64,000 bases of DNA from Locusta migratoria (Eukaryota; Arthropoda; Insecta; Orthoptera; Acrididae), in assembly GCA_026315105.1 (NCBI GenBank), contig CM048746.1:350179548-350243547 (forward strand), in the 5' to 3' direction. The notes beneath the pieces were generated by a model that was not told the origin of the DNA, did no database searches, and worked only from the letters and a program-made list of their open reading frames with translations. The stretch's first letter is position 1; every line of letters begins with the position of its first letter. Position numbers and translations under genes: made by a program. This document shows, one piece after another, positions 1 through 9,684 of this stretch.

Positions 1-179
1 ATGCCGTCAAACTCGAACAATAGCGCACTTAAGGATGATTTAGGTCCTTTTGATTCGCTACTTGTCCGACTGCTTATCAAAGGATGCCGCCATAACGCAC
101 TTAAGGGTGATTGACAGGTTGCAACACCTCCCTCGGCCACAAACGACGCCCCGCCCCCCGCCCCCCCCCTCCACCCCTC

Positions 180-352
180 GGTGCCACCGCCAGACAAGCG
201 GCACCTCCGACAGGTCCAGACCTGTAGACCCCTCGACATGTCGGTACTCGCACCCTGGACCACACACTTGGCCAGTTCGACGCTCCCCTCCACCCCCCGG
301 CACTGCCGCCAGACACGCGGCACCTCCGACAGGTCCAGACCTGTAGACCCCC
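180..352. repeat. C-rich stretch with a 120-bp direct repeat
   Basis: Bases 1-530 are C-rich and contain no convincing gene. Two similar segments of about 53 bp start near 180 and 299, a period of about 119-120 bp. Both contain CAGGTCCAGACCTG, a near-palindrome, followed by TAGACCCC. The flanking runs of C and the proline-rich translations are low complexity. I do not recognise the repeat; it may belong to the same element as the ATPase relic at 841. Confidence 0.6.
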
Positions 353-391
353 GTCTGTACTCGCTCCCACGACCCCTACTCACTCGGCCGA

Positions 392-760
392 TTGCCGGAC
401 CGCCGCCTCCGCCGCCGCTGCCGCCGACAGATGCTACCCCCCTCCTCCTCCCACGCTCGCGACCGCTTCTCAAAGGACGCCGCGACCCGCCCTACCCGTG
501 AGGACAAACAATACCGCGACGATTGTCTTGGCCGCATGGACACCGCCCGGCAATTAAAAAAAAATGCCTACGCGCTGCATCTCGCGCGTCAGTCGAAGAT
601 GAGTGGTGACGGGGAGAAGAAGGTTCGTTATGCTAACGAGACGCACTTAATGATCAGTTGGAGATTTGCATACACAGCAGCTCGTAAAGGCGAGTGGCAG
701 CAATATGCACTAGATCGGGAGCGCTTCCACCGCGAATACAGCAAATGGAACGTGTCTTAG
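392..760 (+). CDS. Unrecognised open frame of 122 codons
   Basis: The first 50 residues are translated low-complexity C-rich sequence and are probably not real. The last 70 or so (from about base 545) have ordinary composition: charged, with several Tyr, Trp and Arg, ending EYSKWNVS before TAG. No known domain is recognised. The frame lies 80 bp upstream of the ATPase relic on the same strand, so it may be another gene fragment of the same mobile or viral element. It could equally be a chance frame. Confidence 0.2.
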   Translation: MPDRRLRRRCRRQMLPPSSSHARDRFSKDAATRPTREDKQYRDDCLGRMDTARQLKKNAYALHLARQSKMSGDGEKKVRYANETHLMISWRFAYTAARKGEWQQYALDRERFHREYSKWNVS

Positions 761-840
761 CACCTGTGATTCAGAAACGCTGCATATAAGCAAAATTATA
801 TCACCAACTTTTTCTTCTTTGTCGGTCATACTGAAACTGA

Positions 841-1081
841 ATGAATTTATATATAGCTAATTGTAGGCCTCTACTTGACTTAGTCGATAACATGTCGTGG
901 TGGGAGAAACAACAAAATTTCGTAGTTGATGACTGGTCTGGTGATGGGTTGGGAGAGGATTCCCAGAGGAAAAAGAACGGGTCATTACTTCCTGATAATA
1001 TACGTGCAATAATTGTAGGTCCGTCTAACTGCGGTAAAACAAATATTCTTATGACGTTGCTAGCCATAGGAGTATTATTAT
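841..1081 (+). pseudogene. Relic of a viral/Maverick-type packaging ATPase (N-terminal part)
   Basis: The frame opens at ATG 841. At about residues 60-67 it shows the P-loop GPSNCGKT (Walker A), preceded by the hydrophobic strand IRAIIV and followed by a helix NILMTLL. This arrangement is typical of A32-like packaging ATPases of the FtsK/HerA superfamily, carried by Maverick/Polinton elements and related large DNA viruses integrated in insect genomes. Homology appears to stop near base 1075. After that the frame runs through poly-Leu, poly-Asp and GC-rich sequence, so Walker B and the rest are missing. It looks like a truncated endogenous element, not a working gene. Assignment rests on the motif and its context only; another P-loop ATPase is possible. 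Confidence 0.5.
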
Positions 1082-1089
1082 TATTAAAA

Positions 1090-1520
1090 CTACTGGTGGT
1101 CGATGGAGACATTGATGATGATGATGACGACGACGAAGCTGACGGGGCCGGTGACTGGATGGCAATGCGCTTGGGAGGGAATACCTTCCGCTGGCCACGG
1201 GGTCGGTCGCCAGTCTGCGCAGGCGGCGGCGATGACAAACCCCAGCCGGCTGCTTGCTGCTGGTGGGGGTGCTGGCGCGCTCTGTCGCCCATCTCCAGAG
1301 GCAGGTGGCTAGCAGGGTTGGTGGTGGGGGAGGCAGACGCGCCGACCCACGCACGCCTCATTGGCGAGGAGGCTCTTGCCGCGGCAAGAGCGCCCGCTAT
1401 CGGTGCAACCACGGGCGGCGCGCGTCTTACGGGCTCGCTGACCCGCTCGAGGCTCCGCGGCACACGAACCACGTCGTGGATTGGCGAGACGGGTCGAGGC
1501 GGTGGTGCAGTCAGGGATGC
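1090..1520. other. GC-rich, CpG-rich block
   Basis: After an Asp-type GAT/GAC repeat (about 1110-1137) the sequence turns sharply GC-rich with many CpG, then returns to AT-rich near 1540. Several frames stay open because stops are rare in such DNA. No protein family is recognised on either strand. It could be a CpG-island-like host segment or part of an unknown element. Confidence 0.45.
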
Positions 1521-1761
1521 AAGGTCTCTCTCTCTGTTAAAAGAAAACGAACGATGTTATAATACACTCAGAATGCTTGCTTATGCTACCGAACAACATT
1601 TACATAATACGGGGAAGATAAACTTACCGATTTCAGCCCACCGACACGCATCTGACGTCACCGCCGCCTCCTGTGAGCCGGAATTCAGCCACCGATCGAG
1701 GCTATCCTGCTCCTCCTCAATTCTTCCTCCCGTATGTTTCCGCACCATCTCATATAGGTAA

Positions 1762-2177
1762 GAAAGCTACCTTGCATCGCTTTCAACTACCTAGTTTCAA
1801 CTACTTTTCAAGGTCATCCAACTGACCAGTTCCAACTACCGATATACTTGCATGCAGACCGTTGTACATAGCAGAGTTTCTTCTCCAAATGGTAGCAATC
1901 TCTTTTCTCTCCTGCAAATCCTCCAACCAACAGCATTCGGGATTTAAACTTTTATGCCCAAAATATTGCAACTATTAAGGCTATTTTATTCCGCACTAAT
2001 GCGGAATTTCTTTATAGAATTTTAACATTAAATAAAAAAAAAAAAACCAAATGGTCATTCCACTATAATTACAGACACATAGAGCACAGTAAATGTAGGG
2101 ATCTTAGGATTTCTTGTAAGGTAGAAAATAAGCACAGAAATATTAGAGTACAAAACTTTTATTACTTTTGTATGGAT

Positions 2178-2179
<2 letters not shown>
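1762..2179. other. AT-rich gap, nothing recognised
   Basis: AT-rich non-coding sequence with a short A run near 2033-2046. No gene, tRNA-like box or inverted repeat was identified. Confidence 0.5.

Positions 2180-2226
<47 letters not shown>
2180..2226. repeat. (TA)n microsatellite
   Basis: Uninterrupted TA dinucleotides, about 23 units, just upstream of the left end of block A. Confidence 0.95.
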
Positions 2227-2228
<2 letters not shown>

Positions 2229-2600
2229 GACACAGAATACAACTCGTTCTTTATTCTTGTTTGGTGTAACTTTAATTTTGTCTAATTTAATTGCTAATCA
2301 ATTGCTTGTCTGTCTGAATACGCTGCATAAGACTAAACGTAAAGAGAATAAGAAACATGTGTAGGATTAAAATAAGACGTCAGCTCGGTTGCTCAGCGAG
2401 ACCTTGCTGCAAGAAATTATTTTAATCAACTTAGAATGTCACCAGAGCAGTTCACGTTCCTTTGAAACAGAATTAGTAATGCAATAAAGAAACAAGATAC
2501 TGTTAAGCGTGAAGCATTGTTACCGGAACTGAAATTAATTTCATTGCATTACGTTTCTTGTCGTGTAGATATTCGTCTCTACAGTACCTGTACCGTGTTA

Positions 2601-2830
2601 CTAAACCCACAATTGCCATAGTTCGTTTGTATAGGTATTTGGAATTGAATGTATTTTAGTCTGCAGTTCACTAACCGTCACCCCATTAATATTTAATTCA
2701 CGAATAATTTCTTGAAGAGCACCAACACGCAGCGGCTTATTCCTAAGATTTTCATCGGTGAAATCGCATAAACACCAATGCATCGTATATATGCTCAAAA
2801 ACCGAATGATTTCTGTATTGGTTATAACCT
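2601..2830 (-). pseudogene. MADF-like domain relic, copy 1
   Basis: Read leftwards, the frame gives a Tyr/Trp-rich start (SIYTMHWCLCDF), then RNKPLRVGALQEI, then GVTVSELQTKI, then NTYTNEL and a stop. This spacing fits the MADF (Myb/SANT-like) DNA-binding domain of insect transcription regulators and of some transposon-associated proteins. Upstream on the minus strand a stop follows a TTTTTAGGTTAG stretch, which could be a splice acceptor. No continuation of about 80 residues or more is seen, so it is a single exon or relic. The same fragment recurs near 47395 and 62862. The family call is by pattern only. Confidence 0.45.
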
Positions 2831-2917
2831 AACCTAAAAACACGCGCAATCAGTTTCGCCAAAGCTGGAAGGTGTCGAAACTGTTTAGTTTCGCCAATCA
2901 GTTGCGCGAACGCCTGC

Positions 2918-2929
2918 CGCGCATGCGCA
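2918..2929 (-). promoter_or_regulatory. NRF1-type motif upstream of the MADF relic
   Basis: TGCGCATGCGCG on the minus strand matches YGCGCAYGCGCR, the NRF1/Ewg consensus. ATTGG (inverted CCAAT) lies just downstream on the same strand. The position about 90-110 bp upstream of the MADF relic suggests its promoter. It is conserved at 47712-47723 and 63179-63190. Confidence 0.5.
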
Positions 2930-3019
2930 GTGGCCATTAGCGCAGATTCGTGAAACCTCGTGTCATCGTGTAAACTAGCCTTAATTGTCAGTTCCTTTTT
3001 TTATCAGTCTTAAGTTAGA

Positions 3020-3200
3020 CAATTCCTCCGTCTCTTCTCTCTCTCTGCCTCCTTCTCTCCGTCCTCCCTCCCTCCCCCCCCCTCTCTCTCTCTCTCTCCT
3101 TCTTCTTCTTCTTCTTCTTCTCTACCATCTCCCTCTTTATCTGCCTCTACCTTTCTCTCTGTCCATCTCTACTTTCCCCTTTCTCTTCTAGTCATCTCTG
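3020..3200. repeat. Polypyrimidine tract
   Basis: C/T-only sequence with CT and CTT runs; its length differs in the copies at 47820-47990 and 63290-63440. Open frames here are Ser/Leu/Pro artefacts. Confidence 0.85.
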
Positions 3201-3346
3201 AGATGATCCGATGATCCTCCTAAGGACTCATTAACCTTTGATCAGGTCAGCGAGGACACAAGGATCCCTGCGCAGAAGACACCAGGCCCAAGAATCTTAT
3301 AACTTAGAAGTAAAACCTTTCCTTTTCCTCTTTTTTAACCTTTTCT

Positions 3347-4350
3347 GGCCCACTTTAGGTTACGGTAGTAACACTAAAAGTGGGCCTTGGCGATCGTCTT
3401 TTGATAGCTCGGAATTTAAATGAAAATAACGGCTTAACTATTCATCTGAAACGAAAATTGAATAACCAAATTTGTAGAGGAGATAATTCTCTACAACTTT
3501 GCTCTGTTATGTTTTTTTCATATCTCGTACCCTTTCAAAGATATTTGCAAACAAACCGGCGATTTTGGGATGTCTGTCTGTCTGTCCGTAACGTGTTCCC
3601 TGTTTTTAAGACGAACCGTTCAACCGATGAGCACCAAATTTGACAGACATGATTGTAGGCCGCCAGAGACCAGAACCACCCTTCTTCAAATTTTCCGGAC
3701 AAAAAATACGGTAGTGATACCAAAAAATGCCGTTTGTAATATAATTGTAATTGCAAACGAACTGTTCATCTAACACAACAATTGAATAATATTGGTAGAG
3801 GAGGAAATTCTCTACAACTTAGCTCCCTTATGTTTCTTTCATATCTCGTATCGTTTGAGACATACTTGCAAAAATAACGATTTGACACCCTCCATTGAAT
3901 TAACGAAAACCAGCCGTTCGGAGATGTCACGTGGCATTCCTCGCGTATTTGATGATTTTCTTATTGTAACTTACACGTTGTCGTTTCAAAGCTACGGCAC
4001 ACTGATGAATCAACAAAAACACATCGTTCTTCGTACGATAAATGATAATGTAATGTCATATTAATATATAAAATGCCATATTAATATCAGTTAACAATGG
4101 CCATCAATAGTAGGAGATTTAAGAGCTTCTGTTTTGAATTATAGCCGTAGCGTAGTGCGAAAGGTGCTGGACTGTTATGCGAAAGGTCGGTGGTTCAGAC
4201 CTCTCCCCTTCCAATTTTTGTTTTGCTAAAAGTGTGTCAGACACTATTATTAATTATTATTATTTAGATTATTTTGGTCCAAAATGTTTGTAAAAACTTA
4301 TAAAACTACAAATCTAAAGTGGGCCGTAAAACACGTAAGTGCGATTTTTT
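3347..4350 (+). mobile_element. GCCCACTTT-family repeat element, copy in block A
   Basis: Starts with a short hairpin, GGCCCACTTT (3347-3356) paired with AAAGTGGGCC (3377-3386). The body has a TCTGTCTGTC run near 3570, and a second AAAGTGGGCC near 4318 marks the far end. Related pieces occur at 17297-17757 (minus), 30345-31304 and in block A copies 2 and 3. No coding capacity is seen. It looks like a non-autonomous element of uncertain class. Confidence 0.6.
4141..4208 (+). other. tRNA-like segment with A/B box
   Basis: TAGCGTAGTGCGAAAGGTGC resembles an A box, and GGTGGTTCAGACC resembles a B box some 35 bp on. The version at 31010-31075 has the better B box GGTTCGAAACC. It is likely a Pol III head inside the GCCCACTTT element, not a functional tRNA: the arms do not pair cleanly and the acceptor stem is absent. 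Confidence 0.45.
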
Positions 4351-4689
4351 TATTTATATACCGCATGGCTTGGTAGCGAACAACAGAGTTATATTACTTC
4401 AGACAATCAAACTCTTAAGGTATACAGTTCCTAAATAAATTTACAAGATCCATAGGATCGATAAGTATACAAGTTCAGTCACTGAACAACAACAACAACA
4501 AGACAGGATAGAAAAATGGTTTATAACAAATTCAAAAGTTTAAAAGGGACCCTCAGAGACGCAGTAAACAAGTTAGGAGCGAGCGCTCACCTTTGGGCCC
4601 AAGTGATACTGAACAATGACAACCAAAAATTTAAAGTTACCCCATAGAATATTAAGGTAAAGTCTCCACATAGAACACGTAAACCAAAT

Positions 4690-5000
4690 TTATCTTTTCA
4701 ACCTCAGTATTTCAATTTAAGAAAAGCGTTTAACAGAATTCTCAAAATCAATTAAAGTCTCGATGTGCCACACCCTTTTAACTTTACAAAGGTTCAAGCC
4801 ACCATGTCTCAGTTTAGAAAAAGGATATAACATAATTATCAAAATGTAAATTAAGGTAATGACGTGCAACACTCTTTTAACTTTACAAATATGGAAGCCT
4901 CACTCAGTTTAGAAAAAGGGTTTACACCATTCGCAAAATGTCGATTAAAGTAAGGATGTACAACACCCTTTTTAACTTTACAAGCCTTCAAGTCACAATC
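4690..5000. repeat. Diverged tandem repeat, period about 100 bp
   Basis: The motif CACCCTTTTAACTTTACAA recurs with changes near 4771, 4871 and 4971, each followed by CAGTTTAGAAAAAG-type sequence. About three units. The region 4351-4689 before it is AT-rich with nothing recognised apart from a short (CAA)n near 4487. Confidence 0.65.
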
Positions 5001-5090
5001 TGTCTTTTGTGTCGCAGCCTCGTCGCCGCTTTTTGTCTCGTTTCCGTCGTAGGTGTCGGTGGCCGAGTAGAATGAGACCGACACAGGAAT

Positions 5091-5314
5091 AATGGATGCA
5101 CGCTTGTGCAGGTAGGTGGTGACCAGCCAGTGGGACAGCAGCAACTAGAAACACTAGAGTAAATTAGAACGAGATATATATTGCACAGAATTTATACAAT
5201 AAATGGATGCACGCTTGTGCAGGTAGGTGGTGACCAGCCAGTGGGACAGCAGAAACTAGAAACACTAGAGTAAATTAGAACGAGATATATATTGCACAGA
5301 ATTTATACAATACT
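5091..5314. repeat. 112-bp tandem duplication
   Basis: AATGGATGCACGCTTGTG starts at 5091 and again at 5203; the two 112-bp units are almost identical. The copy near 50150 has only one unit, so this duplication is specific to block A copy 1. Confidence 0.85.
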
Positions 5315-6420
5315 TAACTTTTACATAGCTCAGTACTGCAGAATGCTGATACGTAGTTGGGATAGAGGCCTGCCTACTGCCTGTCCGAAAGGCAAGTCTT
5401 CACTGGTGCCTATCTGAGTCCGAAGTGTTAACTGGTTCCTATCTCAGTCCCAAGTGAACGATGTCGTTCAGTGGTGGCCACGAGCGGAGTTGTAGCAGAG
5501 GGCGCTCGTGGCTGACGTCGTAAGAACGCCGCGCCGTGCGTGCATGGCGGCGCGCGGCGAAAGTAGGTGGCGCGGACTTTGGACTTGTGCGACACCGCAC
5601 TCTCAGCATAGAAAATGGTTTAACACTACTCTAAATACTAAAACAGAGTCCCAATATGCAACCTGTGGGCACACCTACAAACGCTGCCGTTAAACCTTGT
5701 CAACATACACATATCACACGGGAATAACACCGCTAGGCTTGAAGCACAATGCACTCACTGTCCTTGGCTTCCGTAGGGCCAAAAGAGAAATATACATACA
5801 GTCAGTAAACATGGATTCTCGTGCGGCGGAGGCGGCGAAAGCACCGTCGTCAGCCGCCACTCCAAGCTGGACGCACGCACAGACCGCCGGATCTCCACAG
5901 CCCACTCTTCTCTGCGCACTCCCGCTCCGACAAACGCCGCAAGTACATATGGCTCTATAACACACAAAAAATCCGGTTAGTAGTCAGTCTAACAAGCCAC
6001 TCATTTCCCTGCCATGCTTCTGGGCTCCCTCCCCGACCAGCCACACCTCTCTCCAATCCGCCAAAAAGAAAAAGAAAACCACGGTGAGCACCACCTTGCG
6101 GAGACACCAGCAAGACGCCGCTACACTTACGACCTCACTCGCCGCACGGACAGACTGCGCACCGCAAGTCCTGCGCGAGATAAAACAGATAAGAACGTAT
6201 TAATCTCCTCGTCTCTCTGTCCCTTTCTCTGTCCATTTCCTCCTCCCCCCCCCATCTGTTTACGTGTCTGTCACCATCTCCCCTCTCTCATTCTCCTCCT
6301 CTCCCCTGTCTCTGTCCGTCTCCTCCTACAATGTAGCACCTATCAGTTGTTGGGGTTTCAGACGTTAACTAAAATATTTCGTGAAAGATTTGAATCGGGG
6401 AGAAACGGAGGATAATTGGA
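5315..6420. other. GC-rich then pyrimidine-rich segment, no gene recognised
   Basis: GC-rich sequence with CpG clusters (5480-5580 and 5820-5960) followed by a CT-rich stretch (6205-6330). Arg/Pro-rich frames on both strands lack family features and look like composition artefacts. Repeated at 50270-51370. Confidence 0.5.
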
Positions 6421-6899
6421 GGGTATGATTTAAAAAAAAATTCTTTGATTAATTTTGTATAACGTCAGAAATAAGGGAAATGTTGGCGGCAACTACTTCA
6501 AGCTTTACCTTCATGGTTACCGTACATCTTTCGATGATATCAGCCCAGAAATCTGTAAGTTAAAATGAGAATAACTGAAGGTTAAAACACCATAGTGATC
6601 CGGAATTCGTTGAAATTTGGAACAGAGCTTATACCCTGATTAATACATTGGATACCTTTCGTAAGCCACTGCATGATGCGTTGTGAAGGATACCTTACTA
6701 TGGGTTAATGTGTTTGCTACTCCTTCAAGCTGAAAGGGATGGGCAGATCTGAATGAAATTTCGTATGGAGATGGCTAATACCTTGAATTAACACAGCCTC
6801 CGTAGGTGCATGGCAGAGAGAACGTTATAACAAGCATCCAAATTTTTTGACTTGTCATCATGAAAGTCAACATATGTATTTATTAAGTTTACCTGACAT

Positions 6900-7160
6900 C
6901 GTCGGTTTAGGAGGCGATCTTATAGTTTTATATTCTTAAAAAAGGAAATGTAGAGATCGCAAATTAATAATTTATTGAATGACGACCGGTTTCGGTGGAC
7001 TATGTCACCATCATCTCGTCATGTATATTTTACAAGCTGGTCATCTTATTAAAAAATGGATATAAAATAATAAGTGCAACATAGCACTGAGCCACCATAT
7101 AAAAATGAACAAGATAAAACATGACAGCTTACAAAATACTCATACCTTTGTGCAGTGGAC
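6900..7160. mobile_element. CCGGTTTCGG-type repeat element
   Basis: Contains AATAATTTATTGAATGACG then ACCGGTTTCGGTGGAC and CACCATCATCT. A diverged copy lies at 10165-10325 and resumes at 11117 after a DNA transposon insertion, so 7081-7130 is the empty site of that insertion. The surrounding 6502-7550 tract is identical to 51451-52499. No coding capacity seen. Confidence 0.55.
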
Positions 7161-7815
7161 CATGTGACAAATTTTATTAGTGGGCTCCGCGTTTGTGGTT
7201 AGTAAAATATTGCGTGGTTAGAAAATTCAGACTTTGTCAATATACTATAGCTTAATATAAATGATTGCAGGTTCTAAAATATTGAATACTATTGTGAAGG
7301 CGGAAGATTGAATTCTAATGATAATAAAATGTTTAACAATCACTGCACTGTTATTCGTCAGCCGTAATGGCGTCCAATTCCGTAACACGCAATATTTATG
7401 AACTATCTACGACGCTAGAAGGCGGGAAATCAGATAGGAACACATCCGCCATTTAATTAATGAACTTATATATTTCAAGTTATAACTTTTCTAATTTAGC
7501 ACTATACTTACAACAATTTTAATGACGAACAGGGAGAGCTGCTTGTAATGCGTCTTAACGGCTGCAAAAAAAAAAAAAAAAAAATAAATAAATAAAATAG
7601 ACAAATGAAGCGGTTCGCTGTTATTTCTGTCCGGCGGTAAAACAAGGGAATGTAGGATTTTCAGAGATTATTCTTCATTAGAGAGAAAGAGAAACAATCC
7701 TTGGTGGTATCTATAATCTTCGATTCGCGAAGTTAATATTCTGTATTTATTTATATTTTTATTTGTAGCGTTTCACTCCCTCCACATTCTGTTTCCTCCT
7801 CTACCACCTCCTCTC

Positions 7816-8002
7816 TGTATGTTTGTATTATGACACTTAACTACAGGGTCATCAGTCCCTAAACTTATAAACTACTTATGAACTAATTAATTCTAAGGAC
7901 GGCACAAATATCCATGCCCGAGGGGTGATTCGAACCCCCGACCGTAGTGGCCTTGCAGACCGTGACTGGAGCGCCTCAGTCCCCTCGGCCACTGCGGCCG
8001 GC
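7816..8002 (-). mobile_element. tRNA-derived SINE (common family)
   Basis: On the minus strand: GCCGGCCGCAGTGGCCGAGG head with A box, GGTTCGAATCACC B box, then the constant CATGGATATTTGTGCC body and a GTTAAGTGTCATAA tail. CTCCTCTCT flanks both ends as a probable target-site duplication. It is shared by block A copy 2 at 52746-52935. Confidence 0.9.
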
Positions 8003-8322
8003 AACTCCTCTCTCTCTCTTATATATGAAAACATACTGTTTTGTCGTCCTGGCCAGCCTCTGTTTAGTTCTTCCCGGCCTGTGTTTCAGAAAAGCTTCTG
8101 TTCAGAATGCGCGGACATCTATAATAGCTATACAGAATAGTAATACAAGTTTTATTTACAAGTATGTTCAAAGTTACTCAACTTGTAATCTCTCTTCTCG
8201 CGGCGGCGTCTTCCTCGATACTGCGCTGAGTCCTAGTGACTGCCTATTTCGGAGCCGAGTTCAGATCTGCCCGTCCAGACGCATGTCGGCCTAGATATAG
8301 CAGCTTGTAGAGAGCGCGCTTC
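8003..8322. other. Gap, nothing recognised
   Basis: No gene recognised between the SINE and the Tc1/mariner-like element. This is the original right flank of block A copy 1; it is absent at the end of copy 2, where the tandem junction lies. Confidence 0.4.
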
Positions 8323-8324
8323 TA

Positions 8325-9414
8325 TACCCGGGCCACTGAAACATTGCACTTGACGTTTCGCGTTACGGCGAGTTAAGTTGGCTACACTGCTTTAGCGACG
8401 TCGCAACACTAGCCTCTGTACGCACAGCAGACGAAACGGTTTTCAGTTGCACCTCTTAAATCTAAGGTATTGAGCAATAAAAGTTTAATCATTACAATGC
8501 TTTTCATTCACCAATTTACGGCGACAATGGTGCAATTACATCCAGCTCCCCATCTTCACTGTTGTCGTCACTGCCAAAATCGTCGTCATCACCAAGACAA
8601 ATCATTAAATGATTCATGAAATCGTTCATGATTACCAATGATCCCTTCCATTGTTTGCGTTGCCCGAATCAGTTTTTCAACGTGCTCGACCCCCTTTTTT
8701 TCAAGATGCAGCATCCACATTGGCAACAGCTACATGCAACAGCTTTTCCACCTCTGTTATTGTGAAAGACTTGTTGTTCCTTAAGTAATTCTTCAGGTCA
8801 CTCAATACCAATTTTATACGGTTAAAACGGCAGTGAAATGGGGGCAGATTTCTTACATTGTGACGCTGCTCCTTTGCGATTTCGTCTACTGAATATGTGG
8901 GCGTAATAGGCTTATTTCGTTTCACGAGCGAGTATAAAAGAAGTTTTGACATTGACATATCTGCAGCAATATTTCTTTCTTGTAACTACTGCACCATAAC
9001 TTCTTTCCGATCGTTTGAAGCGAGAATGAACTTCCTGCTCAGAGCATAAGCTTCGAACTTTTTATTCATACGAAATTGATAACTTACTCAGAAAACGTCA
9101 CTACACAAACGTCTTTTCGGTGACATTATCCAATTAATTAATCTCGGAAAATCAAGTTAAACCACTCACAGTAAAACAAAACGTAGCGAAAAAAGGACAC
9201 ACAACATAAACACGCGATAAACATGATACACGACTTTGTTTACATTAGAACTGAACAAAGCCGGCAATGCAGGAATGTTGACGTCACGGCACGTGATCAC
9301 TGGAAGTGTTTATCACGCTGTGATTGGATCGTTCCTGGCGACTAACGTCTCGCGCTTCTTGCTCTTCACTTGTTATTTGTAAACGTCAAGTGCAAAGTTT
9401 CAGCGGCCCGGGTG
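8325..9414 (-). mobile_element. Tc1/mariner-like DNA transposon, internally deleted
   Basis: Terminal inverted repeats of about 34 bp: ACCCGGGCCACTGAAACATT at the left and, on the opposite strand, ACCCGGGCCGCTGAAACTTT at the right, both continuing GCACTTGACGTTT. TA dinucleotides at 8323-8324 and 9415-9416 flank it, the Tc1/mariner target-site duplication. At 1.09 kb it is shorter than a full element and holds only the C-terminal transposase part. Confidence 0.8.
8701..8958 (-). pseudogene. Transposase C-terminal fragment (Tc1/mariner-like)
   Basis: The translation contains NLPPFHCRFNRIKLVLSDLK, matching the LPPYHCxLNPIExxW motif around the last catalytic acidic residue of DD(E/D) transposases of this group. 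The expected Pro-Ile-Glu is altered to Arg-Ile-Lys, so the catalytic residue is lost. A frame-shifted continuation to about 8560 gives more C-terminal sequence rich in acidic residues. It lies inside the TIRs at 8325-9414. It is inactive. Confidence 0.65.
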
Positions 9415-9416
9415 TA

Positions 9417-9684
9417 GGTTTCTTCCTCCAGGAGGCGTGACGCGGGCGTGTGATTGGCTGCCGCTCGTCCACAGCCTTCTGCGCGATCGTTCTCGAGCGT
9501 CTGGCGTGTGGCGCTGACTTTACGCCACAACACATATGTGCGCCATGTTTAAAGGTGACTGGTCAAACGGCGTCAAAGTCACAAGGTAACCTTGCCATGC
9601 TAAATTAACTGGTTTGCAGATTATAAAAATCTCCGTCATGAAAGGATATATGTGGAACACATTATTGGGGCGATCTAGAATTGT
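9417..9684. other. Gap with GC-rich start
   Basis: Right flank of the Tc1-like element. GC-rich to about 9540 with TGTGATTGGCTG (inverted CCAAT box); no gene recognised. Confidence 0.4.

Larger units (their letters stand above)
2300..8002. repeat. Block A, first copy of a 5.7-kb duplicated segment
   Basis: This segment recurs at 47098-52939 and again, cut by the window end, at 62551-64000. Similarity starts at ATTGCTTGTCTG and ends in the SINE at 7816-8002, which sits at the same place in the second copy. Sharing that SINE means the block spread by segmental duplication, not by separate insertions. In order it holds a MADF relic, an NRF1-type promoter, a polypyrimidine tract, a GCCCACTTT-family element, 100-bp tandem repeats, GC-rich sequence and a CCGGTTTCGG element. 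Confidence 0.9.

Noticed and set aside
1082..1761. Rest of the 306-codon frame after the ATPase motif
   Set aside because: Poly-Leu, poly-Asp and Arg/Gly/Trp-rich translation of a GC-rich block; no conserved features and it does not continue the ATPase fold.
2985..3191. Open frame over the polypyrimidine tract (also near 47754 and 63221)
   Set aside because: Ser/Leu/Pro low complexity caused by CT runs; length differs freely between the copies.
4141..4208. Possible functional tRNA gene
   Set aside because: A and B box-like words only; stems do not pair and there is no acceptor stem or terminator. Same for the SINE heads.
5821..6415. Arg/Pro-rich open frames in block A
   Set aside because: Overlapping frames on both strands are equally open, as expected for GC-rich DNA; no family features.
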